64,000 bases of DNA from Hetaerina americana. Its lineage: Eukaryota; Arthropoda; Insecta; Odonata; Calopterygidae. The translations under genes and the position numbers were made by a program. The stretch spans positions 30,111,990 through 30,175,989 of the forward strand of contig JAKTNV010000001.1 of assembly GCA_022747635.1 (NCBI GenBank). The letters are read 5' to 3'. The notes beneath the pieces were generated by a model. That model did not search any database and had not been told where the DNA came from. It worked only from the letters and a program-made list of their open reading frames with translations. Numbering within the stretch: the first letter of the stretch is position 1; every line of letters begins with the position of its first letter. This document shows positions 54,175 to 64,000 of this stretch, one piece after another.

Positions 54175-54276
54175 ATGGCAGTATATATTTTTTAAGTGAT
54201 AATAGGTTTTGTGATATTGTCTTCAAATTTAATGTCTAACACGTGCAACAGAAATGGCTGCATATCAAAATGGTGA
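54175..54276 (+). promoter_or_regulatory. Two short upstream reading frames before UCK start
   Basis: If transcription starts near the TATA-like box, the leader contains an ATG at 54175 with six codons (stop 54193-54195) and another at 54232 that overlaps the UCK start out of frame (15 triplets including the stop, ending 54276). Both could reduce initiation at 54254. This depends on the unproven transcription start. Confidence 0.35.
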
Positions 54277-54352
54277 TCATGTGGCAAGTCCTCGCAGCAA
54301 TGGAAAAACGCCCTTTCTCATCGGTGTTGCTGGTGGAACGGCATCAGGGAAG
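54254..54352 (+). CDS. UCK: UCK exon 1, P-loop
   Basis: 33 codons from the ATG to Lys33 of the Walker A motif; the intron interrupts the P-loop between Lys33 and Ser34. The donor is GTATTG. Two short upstream frames precede this ATG. Confidence 0.95.
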
Positions 54353-57300
54353 GTATTGAATTGAATTTTTTCAAAGCATTCAGTTGCCTAGAACATACTG
54401 CATTACCTGTTAAAGGCAACTACAGTAGTATGTGTAACACGCGAAGGAGGTCTCAATGTTGATACGTTGTTTTTCAGTCGACGGTGTGTAAAAGAATCAT
54501 GGAAAAATTAGGTCAGGTCGACATGGATCAAACCAAAAGACAAGTAGTTTGTATAAGTCAGGACAGTTTTTACAAAAGTTTGAATCCTGAAGAGAAGCTG
54601 AAAGCTGACAAAGGCCAGTACAATTTTGACCATCCAGGTAAACGGCTTCTTAATTAAAGCAGTTTTGAGCAATTTACCCTTATATAATGTTCCGTGTGCC
54701 TCCAAAAATTATAAGCTGGTAATTCTATTTCGTTTTTCTGTTTGTAGCTGCTTTTGATGATGAACTTATTCTACACACGTTGAAGGAAATACTTGCTGGA
54801 AGGAAGTGCAAGTTGCCTGTTTATGATTACCGGAATAATATGAGGTAAGCAAGCACATTTCGTGTGTGCAATAGCGCATTGTCGATGATTGAATTATTTA
54901 ATGCTGCGAAATTTATATGCTTTTCTCTGGACTTAGAAATTGGTACTGACGATTGAAGTAGGCTTAGCCTTTAGGCTAAGCGTTAAGAACCTCGTTTTAG
55001 GGACTAGAAAGGAATCACTGATTCATAGGCGATATTTAGTGAAATTGCTGTTTTATTTCTCAGACCGCGTTTGTTTTTAGGGTATTGAGTCGGCACCATA
55101 CGTTGAGGATATAAACCGGAAGTTAGGTTTAGTCCGTCTAGTGTAACATCATTTTGCCATATTCACCTAGGAGAGACCGAATTGTTTCTCATGAATACGA
55201 TAATCAATGGATGGCAAAGTTTCCTGTGACTTCATTATTTCACTCAGTGGCACGTAGTAAATAGACTGGTAAAATAGTTGCTATCCCCTAAAGGACTAAT
55301 TGTCAGGTTAAACTGAATGACTCCCGACAACTATAAAAATAGCCAGTTTTACTTTTCATTTAAAATTTCAAAAAACGTATTTGCTGTGGATTAATAAAAT
55401 TTTCTTATAATCGGTAAATGTTCCACGTACGAACCACAAATGCTATTCATAATAATTATCAGTGATGTTCTAACTTAATCCGGAGCCACATTGCAAAGGT
55501 ACTTTATGAAAACAATAGATGAATATTGATTAGTAAATATTTCCTCCCACATTCTCTACCACCCTTTCATTATCGTGTTTAACCGTCACAAGAAATACAT
55601 GTCCTTCAGTACAATTGATGAGAAATTTTTTTTAAACTATCAGTGAAGGTACAATTAAATTTATTGCCCTCTTAAAATATTCTTCTTCATTTTTCGGTCG
55701 CCTCTCCTCCGCCATAATAGTATTCCTTTTTTACTCTTGAAAACATTAACTATCTCATAATCCAAGAGCCTTTAATCTATAGTCATTCCTCTCTTTAAAC
55801 TGTAAAACAGATTCAGAGAAATTCTTTAAGTTGCTTAAAGTTAATGCTAACAAGGCTAGTGTCACATTGTAAAACAAGTTTCGTTAACTCCACACCAGGT
55901 GTTCCTTTTCCTACTGCATCACCTGATGATGATGTGCAGCATCGAAACCATGTTCGTGAAGTATTAAATCATGATGTGGAAGTGCAAAATTTCTTTTTTA
56001 CATTCATTAAAAATTCAGGAGTCAGCACTACCAATTTGTGGTTTTTTCCCAGGGTCGGTGTGAATACTGATTATTGTAGTCATTCTTAAATGTATTCCCT
56101 CTCCATGGACTATAGTCTTGACATGGTGGAGAGACTTATGCATTTGGATGACTCTTTGAGCTGTCCTGGCAGAAGCAAAGATAATTGGTCCTAGTATGAT
56201 CATGCATGCCATTTAGGTCAAAAGTTAAGAGCTAAATGAAAGTTAAGTCTATACAGCATCTGCTCCTCAGGTAGGTGGCTGCTAAAGCCATCTGACCCTA
56301 GTGGGGTGGTCATTTGAGTGATGGGTATCACATTAAAAATACTATTGGGGAAGGCAGTGGGAAACAACCTAAATTAAATATTCCTCAAAATAATGATAGA
56401 CAGAGTTCCGAGTTTGAGTCCTGGTAACCACTGGACCCAGATGACTGGGTTATGTGTCGTGGGAGAAGTTAGGCTTTTGTTGTCACCATCTAATGAAATC
56501 ATTGCAAAGCAAAATTAGCTGCAGCAGAGAGGTAGGCACACAAGAGTACCAAACCAACAAGAATAAGGACTTAGAATGCTATGTTGATGTTGAGAACAGG
56601 GAGATTATAAAATAGAAGGCAGGGGACGAATAGAAGAAAAAAAAAGATATTTTAGGGTTGTGTAAGGTGTAAAGGAAGAATAGTAGGAATTACTAATAGA
56701 GTAATATACAGGGGATGGGAAGAGAGCCAGCGAGTGATGATGAAATATAATTACAAAGAATAAAAGCTGAATCAATGAACTTAGTCATTATTCAGCTCTA
56801 CATGCCAAGAAGCAATCATAAGGAGGAAGAAAAAGATAGGTTATATGATAAGCTTGAGGGAACTATTGTCAGTATTCCCGGAAGGGAGCGTGGTAGTGAT
56901 GGGGAATTCAAATGTGCTTATAGGCAAATGTAGAAAAGTTATTAAGTTTGGGGGCTGAAGCTCAAGAGGAGAGGATGCAGATACGGCTCATTAATTAGCC
57001 TTAATGAAGTTGACATCAGATTCAATTGGATAAAACAAGGGAGATGGAATGTGCATAGAAGCATTGACTGGGACAAAAATAGGAGTACCTGGAGGCAGTA
57101 AAAATTATAAGCAAGGGCAGGAAGATGGGAAGGATAGAAAAAAAGAGAACATACGAAAGAACGGATCTTGGAGGCTGAAAGTGTGACTAAAGGCACAGTA
57201 AATAGAAAAAGGACAAGAAAACCATGGATAACAGATTTGATGATTAGGAAGATAGAACAGAGAAGGAAATGGAGGAATTCAAACAGAATAGAAGAGAGTA

Positions 57301-60300
57301 AAAAACATCGAATAATAAACTAACAAGGGAAACTAATAGGGCAAAAGAAATTTGGCAAAGAATCAGACTCAAAATAAATTATAAATATATGGCTCTGAAA
57401 GTTAATTGGAGTGAAGAGTTCTTTTGAGACCCTTCACCTGAAAAAATATTAAGTAGACTCCATTATCTGAGAACAGAACAGGTTATCGTAAAAAAATGAC
57501 TCACCAAGTAACTGTTTTTTGAAGAATTTTGTTTTCTTTTTTCTCATTTGCTAGCCCCAATTGGGGGGGGGGGGGGGGGGTAATGCCCTAACTTGCCAAT
57601 CTTGAGGTTTTGGGTTTGAGTCCCTCCTAGGTTTACTCCACCTAGGGCATGGATGTTTGTGATTGTATTTATTGTAATGTATAAGGATAAGGGAAGGGGG
57701 AAGAAGGGATCTTGCCCCAGTAAAGTTATTAAATAAATACAATTTTTAAAAATTAAAGCCAGCCCCTGGTGATGCCTCTGTAGCATTCTTGCCTGCCAAC
57801 GCAAGGGTTGTAGGTTTGATTCCTACCCTGGTGGGTTTTCCTCCATCTAGGGCCTGGATGTTTGTAGTTGTCTTCATTATTGTTTTTAGGGGCTAGGTGG
57901 AAGAAGGGACTATTATATCTCAATCTCGCCTGAATAAAAGGCATTAAATAAATAAAATGGACTAAATTTGTAGAGAGTACATTTGAAATGAGTACTTGGC
58001 TGAGGAAATGCTACCTCAAATGTCCTAAGGAGTTTATATAATTTTTCTTGGGGAATAAGGAAGTGTTATCTGTAATAAATATTTCATACTTAGTCAATGC
58101 ACTCGAAAACAGTTTTTTTCTTATTACCCCTGAATGATTGACTATCTTAAATACTTCCCTTTCTTTTGTCTCTTATTAATGTTATTTCTTAGACAGAAAG
58201 CTAAGGTATGTGCTATAGCTTCTTTTTCGATAATGTGTCAATTTTTCCAGCTAATTATTAATTCATTTATGTAAATAATTCCAAACAAAATAACTTCTTA
58301 TTATTCATGATATAGCGTTAATAATTTAATTTTTTAATTGAATTGTATTTTATTTTTAAAATTAAAGTTGTATTAATTCTGCATATAATTGTGGTTGTCA
58401 TTGGCCATATATTGGCCCACAAAGAGTTACCTAATCATCCATCAGTTGCCTAAGTTTGTGTTTGTGCTGAGAAATTTCTATATGAGCACTTCCAGGTTTG
58501 TTTTTGGGTTTATTAGTAGAATTACACTTTTCTAATACAGGTTTAAAAGTACAATTGCAGCAGAAAGCAAGGTTCTTTTTTATAGGAGGTTTTCATCAAG
58601 TACTGATGAGTGGTAAATTAGAATTGATGTATTAGGGGACCAAATATTCATGGGAGAGTATGCTCAGGAAAAGTAATGAACTCAGGAATCGATCCTTAAT
58701 TTTAATGTGTATATGTATGGAGTTGGTGTATCATTATGTGTAAAATACGATGACTGCTCCAGCAAAATTTCAAGTGATTGATTAAAGATGTGGGAGATAT
58801 ATTCATTGAAGTGAAATTCTATGAAAATGTTTCTCTTTTTAGAGTTGAGGGGCAAGAGGTGACCATATATCCAGCAGATGTTGTATTAATTGAAGGAATT
58901 CTGGTATTTTATTTCCCTGAAATACGGAATCTTTTTCACATGAAGCTGTTTGTTGACATGGATTCGGACACAAGGCTAGTTAGAAGAGGTGAGTGAAAAT
59001 GAATTAAGAATAAATATTTATTTATGAAACTCAACTGATTCAGACTACACAGCAAGGAAGTTTTGAATTCTAATATCAAAACAGATACAATGGTGCTTGA
59101 AGTTGATGACGTGGAAACACGGTGAAATACATCATTCCAGTAAATATCATGAAAAAATACAGTTGTATCTGTGTTTTAAAAGGAAAAGTAATTTATTGCC
59201 CTCATGTCTCCCAAAAAAACCAAGAACATTGTCACAATTTGTTGGAATATTGTTTTGGTGAAAATATTATCATCTGTTTAGTTTTCTCAATAATTTATTT
59301 TAAAAATTTTTCCTGGGCAAATTTCTGCCAGTTAATATTCATTGAATTTATTTTATCATGCCTAAAATCTTTTGCTTCAATGTCTTCTACAATGCCAACT
59401 TTATTGGTTGTAATTTAAAGAAGTTTAATTTTATATAAAGAGGGCAGCCGAAGAAGGGCATACAATCGCTCAAATAATGCTGGTTATTTTATTTATCACT
59501 TATTTATAAATGCATTTTATATTAAACTTCTATCAAAATTTTATTGATTCATGTTGGTAGTAGGTTTACTTCAATTTTCTCTTTCGGATCCACATGTAAG
59601 GGTTGTCTTTTGATTTTTCCCTACCATGAAACCTGGGAACCATTTTCTAAACTCTTTAGTCAGTGCCAATTCCTCTATAAGTACTTTGTATTGGTGTTAA
59701 GTGCTGTAATATTACTCAATTTAATGTTGAACTGTGATCAGTCTATAAGTGGTAATGCATTGATCATAAATAAATAAAATGAAAATATCATTGTTTAATA
59801 CCTCTTAAATTATTTTTTTTTCTATTAAGATTTTAATGTAATGCATTGATTTATTAAAAACAGAAAAGAAATTTTAAAAATTTATTTAAGAATAAGATCT
59901 CCAAATAAGTATAATTTTTGGCTGGTACTGTTGTAGAGCACTAAGAAGAGGGAACCAAAGACTATGATGGCTGCAGGATTCATGGAATTCACAGTGCCTT
60001 TCCCTTTTCTTCAAAGTACTTAAATACTCTGTATTTTTGGCCGTCGGTAATTGTATTCTAATTTCTGACCCAGGTTTTGACTCTTACAAAAGTTCTTGAC
60101 AAAGCTCCCAGGAGGTCCCATAGGTCGTAAGTTCGATTCCCACCTAGGTGTGTTTTGATCCACCCAGGGCTTGGGTGTTTGTAATTTCTTTAATGTATGT
60201 TTTGGGATGAGGTGGAATAAGGTTCTATAAAGTCGTTAAATAAATAAATAAGAGACTTTGAAAATATTTGTATAAATTGGATTATAATAAAAAACGTTTT

Positions 60301-62569
60301 GTTTTCTGGACTTGGTTAAGTTTATATCATTCATCAAATAAGTGTGTTTTTATTAATTTGTAGCCTGAATTTGGAAGCTCTTCCTTTCACGAACCAGCCC
60401 TCCGGCCCAGAACCTTAGTTTAGCCGCAGGTTCATTCTAAAACATATACATGAAATCAGAACAAATGGGTGGCTAATTAGGAGCCATCTAGGCAGACTGA
60501 TTGGCAAATGTGCGATTCCAGGAAGAATGTACATGTGGTGGACAGTTTAAGGTACATATTGCATTCAAAATCCTGAAGGCAATGTCCCTTGTCAAAACGT
60601 TTGAGGAGATGGAGACCCTAACTCGGTGAAAGACCCTAGAGGAATATATTTAGCCTAATGCTAGTGTTGCAATGAATTCGTTCATCCAGCTTAAACCTGG
60701 TGCCTGGGAAGAGGTGCAGTCCTGTAATGGCACCTTGTTGCGCCATGACATCTGCCACCGATGAGTTTTCAGATTGACACATCACAAATGCCATCCCATT
60801 GAGCTCCACAGCTTTGTGTTTGCACTTCACAGGAAGGCATCAGCATTGGGGTCTCATTAATTTTCATTGGTTTTGGACATGGTTGAGGATATTGTACAGG
60901 AAATTTGACTGACTGCTACTGCCAAATTTCAATCTTTGTTGCAGCAACAAACAAAAGGAGTTTCGGAAAGAAGTTAGGAGAGCTGGTGTCAATTTTTAAA
61001 GGAGTAAATCATTGCCATCACCTGTAAATGGTTTGACTTTTGCTTTAAGTGCCACCAGTTTTGTCTACTGAAAAGGCTACATCACTAATGCACATGTCAT
61101 TGCATTGGTGACTCTGTATTTATGTTATTTCAAAGTGCATATCCACAAATATCCAACTGATTTTGGTGAATTTTATGGAAGGAAAGATCAATCTTGAACA
61201 TCATTTTGTTTATTGATTGAACCCTGAAACATATCGGGAGAAACGCTGAGTCAAATTTTTCTTGTGTTCCATAATTAACAGTTCTTAGGGATATACAGGA
61301 GCGAGGAAGAGATTTGGACCAGGTTTTGACTCAGTACACTACGTTTGTGAAGCTGGCCTTCGAAGAATTCTGTTTACCTGTGAGTAGATTCTTCTGTAGT
61401 TGTAGTAAATTAATTAAAACTTTACTACACTTTACTACATTCTCTTTCCTTCCCTGAGATTTTCAAACTTTGATAACCCTATTACCATTGATGACTTTTG
61501 CAGAAAATTTGAATCTAATTATTGGGTGCCTTTCAGTGAATAAATGAACTTAAGTTGCAGTTATAACTCAAATTTGGGTTTGCCCTTATGGTGATGGCCA
61601 GCATTGTATGAATTCCTGAAATCTAGAAGTAAGAGAATCTTTGGGAAACCCATGATCACATATAAAACTCAGCATTTGGGTGACAATATTTACCTTCAGA
61701 AAAACAGTGTCTGAAGGATAGAAAAACTATTATTATAGCTTTTTACTCTTTGAAACCTTATATTGTAAAACCTCATTCAGATTATTGTCACACCTCCAAT
61801 TCTGAATCATTCCACATGCCGACTCTTCAGGATATAAAATTTTTTCATATTCACTTCTGGCTTTGAGATACTAACCTATTCTTGAAAATACAACGGTGAT
61901 GATTTTCTAATATAGTGTGTCATAGACTACTTGATCCTAGAAGCTATTTCGAAAAATCTGTTCAAGGGTATGCACTTCTAGCGATGCCATTGATTGCACT
62001 GTGGATATACATTTCCTGCTGCACTATAAAAGCATTGCTGTTCAACTCTTTTACAGTAGCACATAAAAACATTAAGAAATAATACTTTTCTAGTGTAATA
62101 ATAATTGTCTCTTTGTTTATAAAAAATGTGTGATGGGTACACATGTATTATCATTTTGTTTTTGTTCTGGGAACAGAATAATTTCCAACAAGATGATATA
62201 AAAAACTAGTTTTCAGATTGAACTTTCAAGACACAAAGTGCAGACCAGAATGAATTATCGCAAGTATTGCGAATTATTTCTTGTCGACAAGTTGAGGTAC
62301 AACTGAGTATTTAATGGTGCAGAATGATGAACTCATGAACAATATTGAATAATAATTTAACAGACTTTAAAATGCATCCTATTTTGTCTTTAGAAATGAT
62401 TTTGCATTCTTGAAGTCCTGGAAAAATATTTAACTATCGAGCATGTAATTATTGGCCACCTTGTTGTAATTTCTTAGTAAAACTTAAATCAGTCAATAAA
62501 AGAAAATTTTACTTCTGCAGACAAAGAAGTTTGCAGATGTAATCATCCCCCGAGGTGCTGACAACATTG
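54254..62569 (+). CDS. UCK: Uridine-cytidine kinase, six exons, 3' end outside window
   Basis: Pyrimidine salvage enzyme that phosphorylates uridine and cytidine to UMP and CMP. Six exons (54254-54352, 54478-54637, 54748-54844, 58843-58988, 61282-61379, 62521-62569) join in phase to 216 codons plus one base. Visible motifs: P-loop [12 protein letters not shown] at residues 24-35, catalytic Asp62 in SQDSFY, Tyr112, the [11 protein letters not shown] block at 128-138, DTRLVRR at 161-167 and the lid [12 protein letters not shown]. Human UCK2 is 261 residues, so roughly 45 residues lie beyond the right edge. Residue 117 is Asn where human UCK2, from memory, has a base-contacting His. UCK1 and UCK2 cannot be separated here. 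Confidence 0.97.
54478..54637 (+). CDS. UCK: UCK exon 2, catalytic aspartate
   Basis: 160 bases. Completes the P-loop with Ser-Thr and carries the SQDSFYKSL motif with general-base Asp62, then FDHP. Acceptor TTTCAG, donor GTAAAC. Confidence 0.96.
54748..54844 (+). CDS. UCK: UCK exon 3
   Basis: 97 bases encoding the [14 protein letters not shown] helix and the VYDYRNNMR substrate-binding loop. Acceptor TTGTAG, donor GTAAGC. The His of the human loop (position 117) is Asn here. Confidence 0.95.
55910..55965 (+). ncRNA. Hammerhead-like remnant in UCK intron 3
   Basis: Core CTGATGA (55923-55929), T, stem II GATGT/GCATC (55931-55935 with 55939-55943), GAAA (55944-55947). Downstream bases to about 55990 resemble the sequence that follows the motif in the fold-back element. 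Stem III is damaged (CCATGTTC). It is on the UCK sense strand. Confidence 0.5.
56680..57430 (+). pseudogene. LINE endonuclease fragment in UCK intron 3
   Basis: Plus-strand debris of an RTE-type [24 protein letters not shown] (about 56765-56825), a VVVMGNSNV block near 56890-56916 where active endonucleases have GDFN, then a [17 protein letters not shown] segment (about 57220-57275) and [12 protein letters not shown] (to about 57355). The catalytic Asp of GDFN is changed to Asn. The 500 bases before it probably hold the 5' part of the same element. Confidence 0.72.
57545..57740 (+). repeat. tRNA-derived SINE, family C, copy 1
   Basis: B-box-like GGGTTTGAGTCCC near 57609-57621, body with GGNNTGGATGTTTGT and a TTAAATAAATA tail. 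An 18-base G run (57563-57580) has expanded within its head. Confidence 0.7.
57758..57957 (+). repeat. tRNA-derived SINE, family C, copy 2
   Basis: B-box GGTTTGATTCC at 57813-57823, GGGCCTGGATGTTTGTAG body and an AATAAATAAA tail. It lies in tandem with copy 1 in UCK intron 3. Confidence 0.75.
58843..58988 (+). CDS. UCK: UCK exon 4
   Basis: 146 bases encoding the [16 protein letters not shown] core strand and the [16 protein letters not shown] block. It follows a 4-kb intron full of LINE, SINE and Penelope-like fragments. Acceptor TTTTAG, donor GTGAGT. Confidence 0.97.
60095..60255 (+). repeat. tRNA-derived SINE, family C, copy 3
   Basis: AGTTCGATTCC B-box near 60130-60140, GGGCTTGGGTGTTTGTAA body and a TTAAATAAATAAATAAG tail. 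It lies in UCK intron 4. Confidence 0.72.
60565..60650 (+). repeat. Relic related to the 8927 fold-back unit
   Basis: GGAGACCCTAACTCGGTGAAAGACCCTAGAG-like sequence (about 60608-60640) matches the right arm of the 8927-9052 unit with several changes. Just upstream, CCTGAAGG ... TTGTCAAAACG (60571-60603) may be a worn hammerhead core. UCK intron 4. Confidence 0.4.
61282..61379 (+). CDS. UCK: UCK exon 5, lid
   Basis: 98 bases encoding [19 protein letters not shown] and the [12 protein letters not shown] block. The Arg residues of the lid that bind phosphates are present. Acceptor AACAG, donor GTGAGT. Confidence 0.97.
62521..62569 (+). CDS. UCK: UCK exon 6 (last in window)
   Basis: 49 bases encoding [16 protein letters not shown], identical in length to the human segment. 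Acceptor CTGCAG, donor GTAAGT; the next exon is not found before base 64000. Confidence 0.96.
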
Positions 62570-64000
62570 GTAAGTTAACAAATCAATTTTTATCAGTGAA
62601 ATGTTTTCAATTTCCACCTAACCAATTTTGAATTTGTGGATATCTTTATTGACAGAAATTCCTTATAGAGTTATCTAATCACTATTTTTTAGCACTTTTG
62701 CTTGTGTTTTTATTTTCTATTACATATCTTAGTAGTGTTAGAGGTGAAAGTTTAGATAAATAGTAAAATTAGTTTACTTGTGACATTGTATTATTCTTTT
62801 TTAATTTCTTGCTAGTTGGTATTTTTGGTTCCCATTTCATGTTACTCTTACATTTGACTTCTTTACTCATAAATCAAATTGTTTTACTTTTATTTTCTAT
62901 AATCTACATAATTTATTTAGTAATAAGTACTATTTGAAGTCTCTTAGAGGCAAAGTGGTTCTTTCAAAGCATTGAAAACTTGATGGCTTACATTGACTGA
63001 GGTATTTAGTCTTTATTTCCAATCTGCCTTATATCTGAAGTAACTCTTAAATGTAAATTGCATCACAAATGTGAGGAAATTATTTTTACAAATAAGAAAA
63101 AAAAGCTCTTTGTAAGTGTACATACCTTCTCGGGTTGTGGAAACAGCCTAAAATATATGTGTAATATGCCATTGTGGAGCCTTGAATTGTTTTTCTAAAT
63201 GTGTGAATTCTTTTAGCAATATCAGTGTTAGCGGAAATTTTAGGCGTACACTATGTTAGTCCTATGCCTATTTGATGCACTATCTTTCTTTATGCAGTGA
63301 TAAAATGTGGAATGAATCTCGGTTCCAGTACTTCCCTTCTATTCAACATTTCTTTATCTAAGGTTCTATGAAAATGAAAGTTAAGAAACCCCTAACATAA
63401 TGCCATCCTTTTTATTTATATGCATGGTAATGGAATCATTACTACACAAAAAAATTTTATTGTATTTAAATGTATAGTGTATTCTGTTGGTATTCGAGGT
63501 TTCATTTAGGACTCTGGTGCTAGATCCTTATGACCTACAGATAAAGATGAAAGATCCTCTTTCGCCCAGAATGGCCCCAGTACAAAGTAGTGCCCAGGGT
63601 TCTGACTGGGAAATAATAGATGGGGGTAAACAGCATCTATAAGTATGATTGGTAATGAGATAAAATCAGTGTAAAATACAATGGTAAGGTTTAAAAGAGA
63701 GAAATTTGTAGGTATAGTAGATGGTAGAAGAGACTTCATAGTCTCAATCTCGCCTCAAAATAAAGACGACTATCTATCTCTCACCTATCCTTACCGTTAC
63801 ACACAAATTTGAATGATTCTGGGATGTTTTTTTATTTAGTGGCAGGCATGGTGTGTGAGTAGCAACAGAAAGGATTGTGAAAGGGATATAAGAGATTTGT
63901 ATTGATAGGGAAGAATTCTTATCTTTAGTATTGTTGTAAGTAATTTCCAGAGCCCTGAATTTCATTGAAAGTCACCGTAAAAGTTTTCATCTCAGCAATT
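62570..64000 (+). other. UCK intron 6, incomplete
   Basis: No UCK exon encoding the expected next motif was found. Only a possible SINE tail near 63690-63780 stands out. Confidence 0.55.
63690..63780 (+). repeat. Possible SINE tail related to family C
   Basis: CTCAATCTCGCCT near 63743-63755 is shared with the tail region of family C copy 2 (near 57918-57930), followed by an A-rich AATAAAGACGAC end. No head was seen. Confidence 0.35.

Larger units (their letters stand above)
58989..61281 (+). other. UCK intron 4
   Basis: Contains family C SINE copy 3 and the fold-back-related relic at 60565. Other open stretches (for example 59122-59418) are AT-rich and do not look like protein. Confidence 0.5.

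Noticed and set aside
57758..57830. tRNA-like sequence as a tRNA gene
   Set aside because: No closed cloverleaf; it is the head of a SINE with an AATAAATAAA tail.

Overview
This 64 kb window is nuclear DNA from an arthropod, most likely an insect. It is AT-rich, with long introns, GT-AG splice sites, and many Tc1/mariner, piggyBac, P-element-like, LINE, SINE and Penelope-like repeats. I cannot name the species. Two real genes are present, transcribed divergently, and both run off the window.

The minus strand from 49097 to the left edge is DROSHA, the RNase III of the nuclear Microprocessor. I could assemble 19 coding exons (3308-49097). Every junction is GT-AG and every reading phase agrees, giving 1182 codons from the initiator Met: proline-rich N-terminus, Arg/Ser-rich region, central domain with its zinc ligands, all of RNase III domain a, and the first half of RNase III domain b. 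The rest of domain b and the dsRNA-binding domain must lie left of base 1. The first coding exon carries only 11 coding bases.

The plus strand from 54254 to the right edge is a uridine-cytidine kinase (UCK1/UCK2 type) of the pyrimidine salvage pathway. Six exons give 216 codons; the C-terminus lies beyond base 64000.

The remaining sequence is introns and about 5 kb of intergenic DNA filled with transposon debris. Left to right: an open but edge-truncated mariner transposase (1-423, -), a decayed mariner (1874-3177, +), a mariner fragment (8130-8650, -), a 126-bp fold-back insertion with 15-bp target duplications (8927-9052), a TTAA-flanked piggyBac fossil (19230-20341), a 1.3-kb inverted Penelope-like structure with hammerhead ribozyme motifs on opposite strands (25335-26618), two almost identical 753-bp mariner deletion derivatives (31998-32750 and 37260-38012), LINE endonuclease and reverse-transcriptase fragments, a P-element/THAP-type transposase fossil (52490-53235) and at least four tRNA-derived SINE families.

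The points most worth a second look are: (i) the inverted Penelope-like structure and its dispersed hammerhead-like relatives, whose stem II differences are compensatory; (ii) a 70-nt pre-miRNA-like hairpin inside a DROSHA intron; (iii) a frame-neutral pair of Arg/Ser-domain exons, both with weak donors; (iv) a charged insertion in the DROSHA central domain; and (v) twin mobile mariner derivatives flanking a DROSHA exon.
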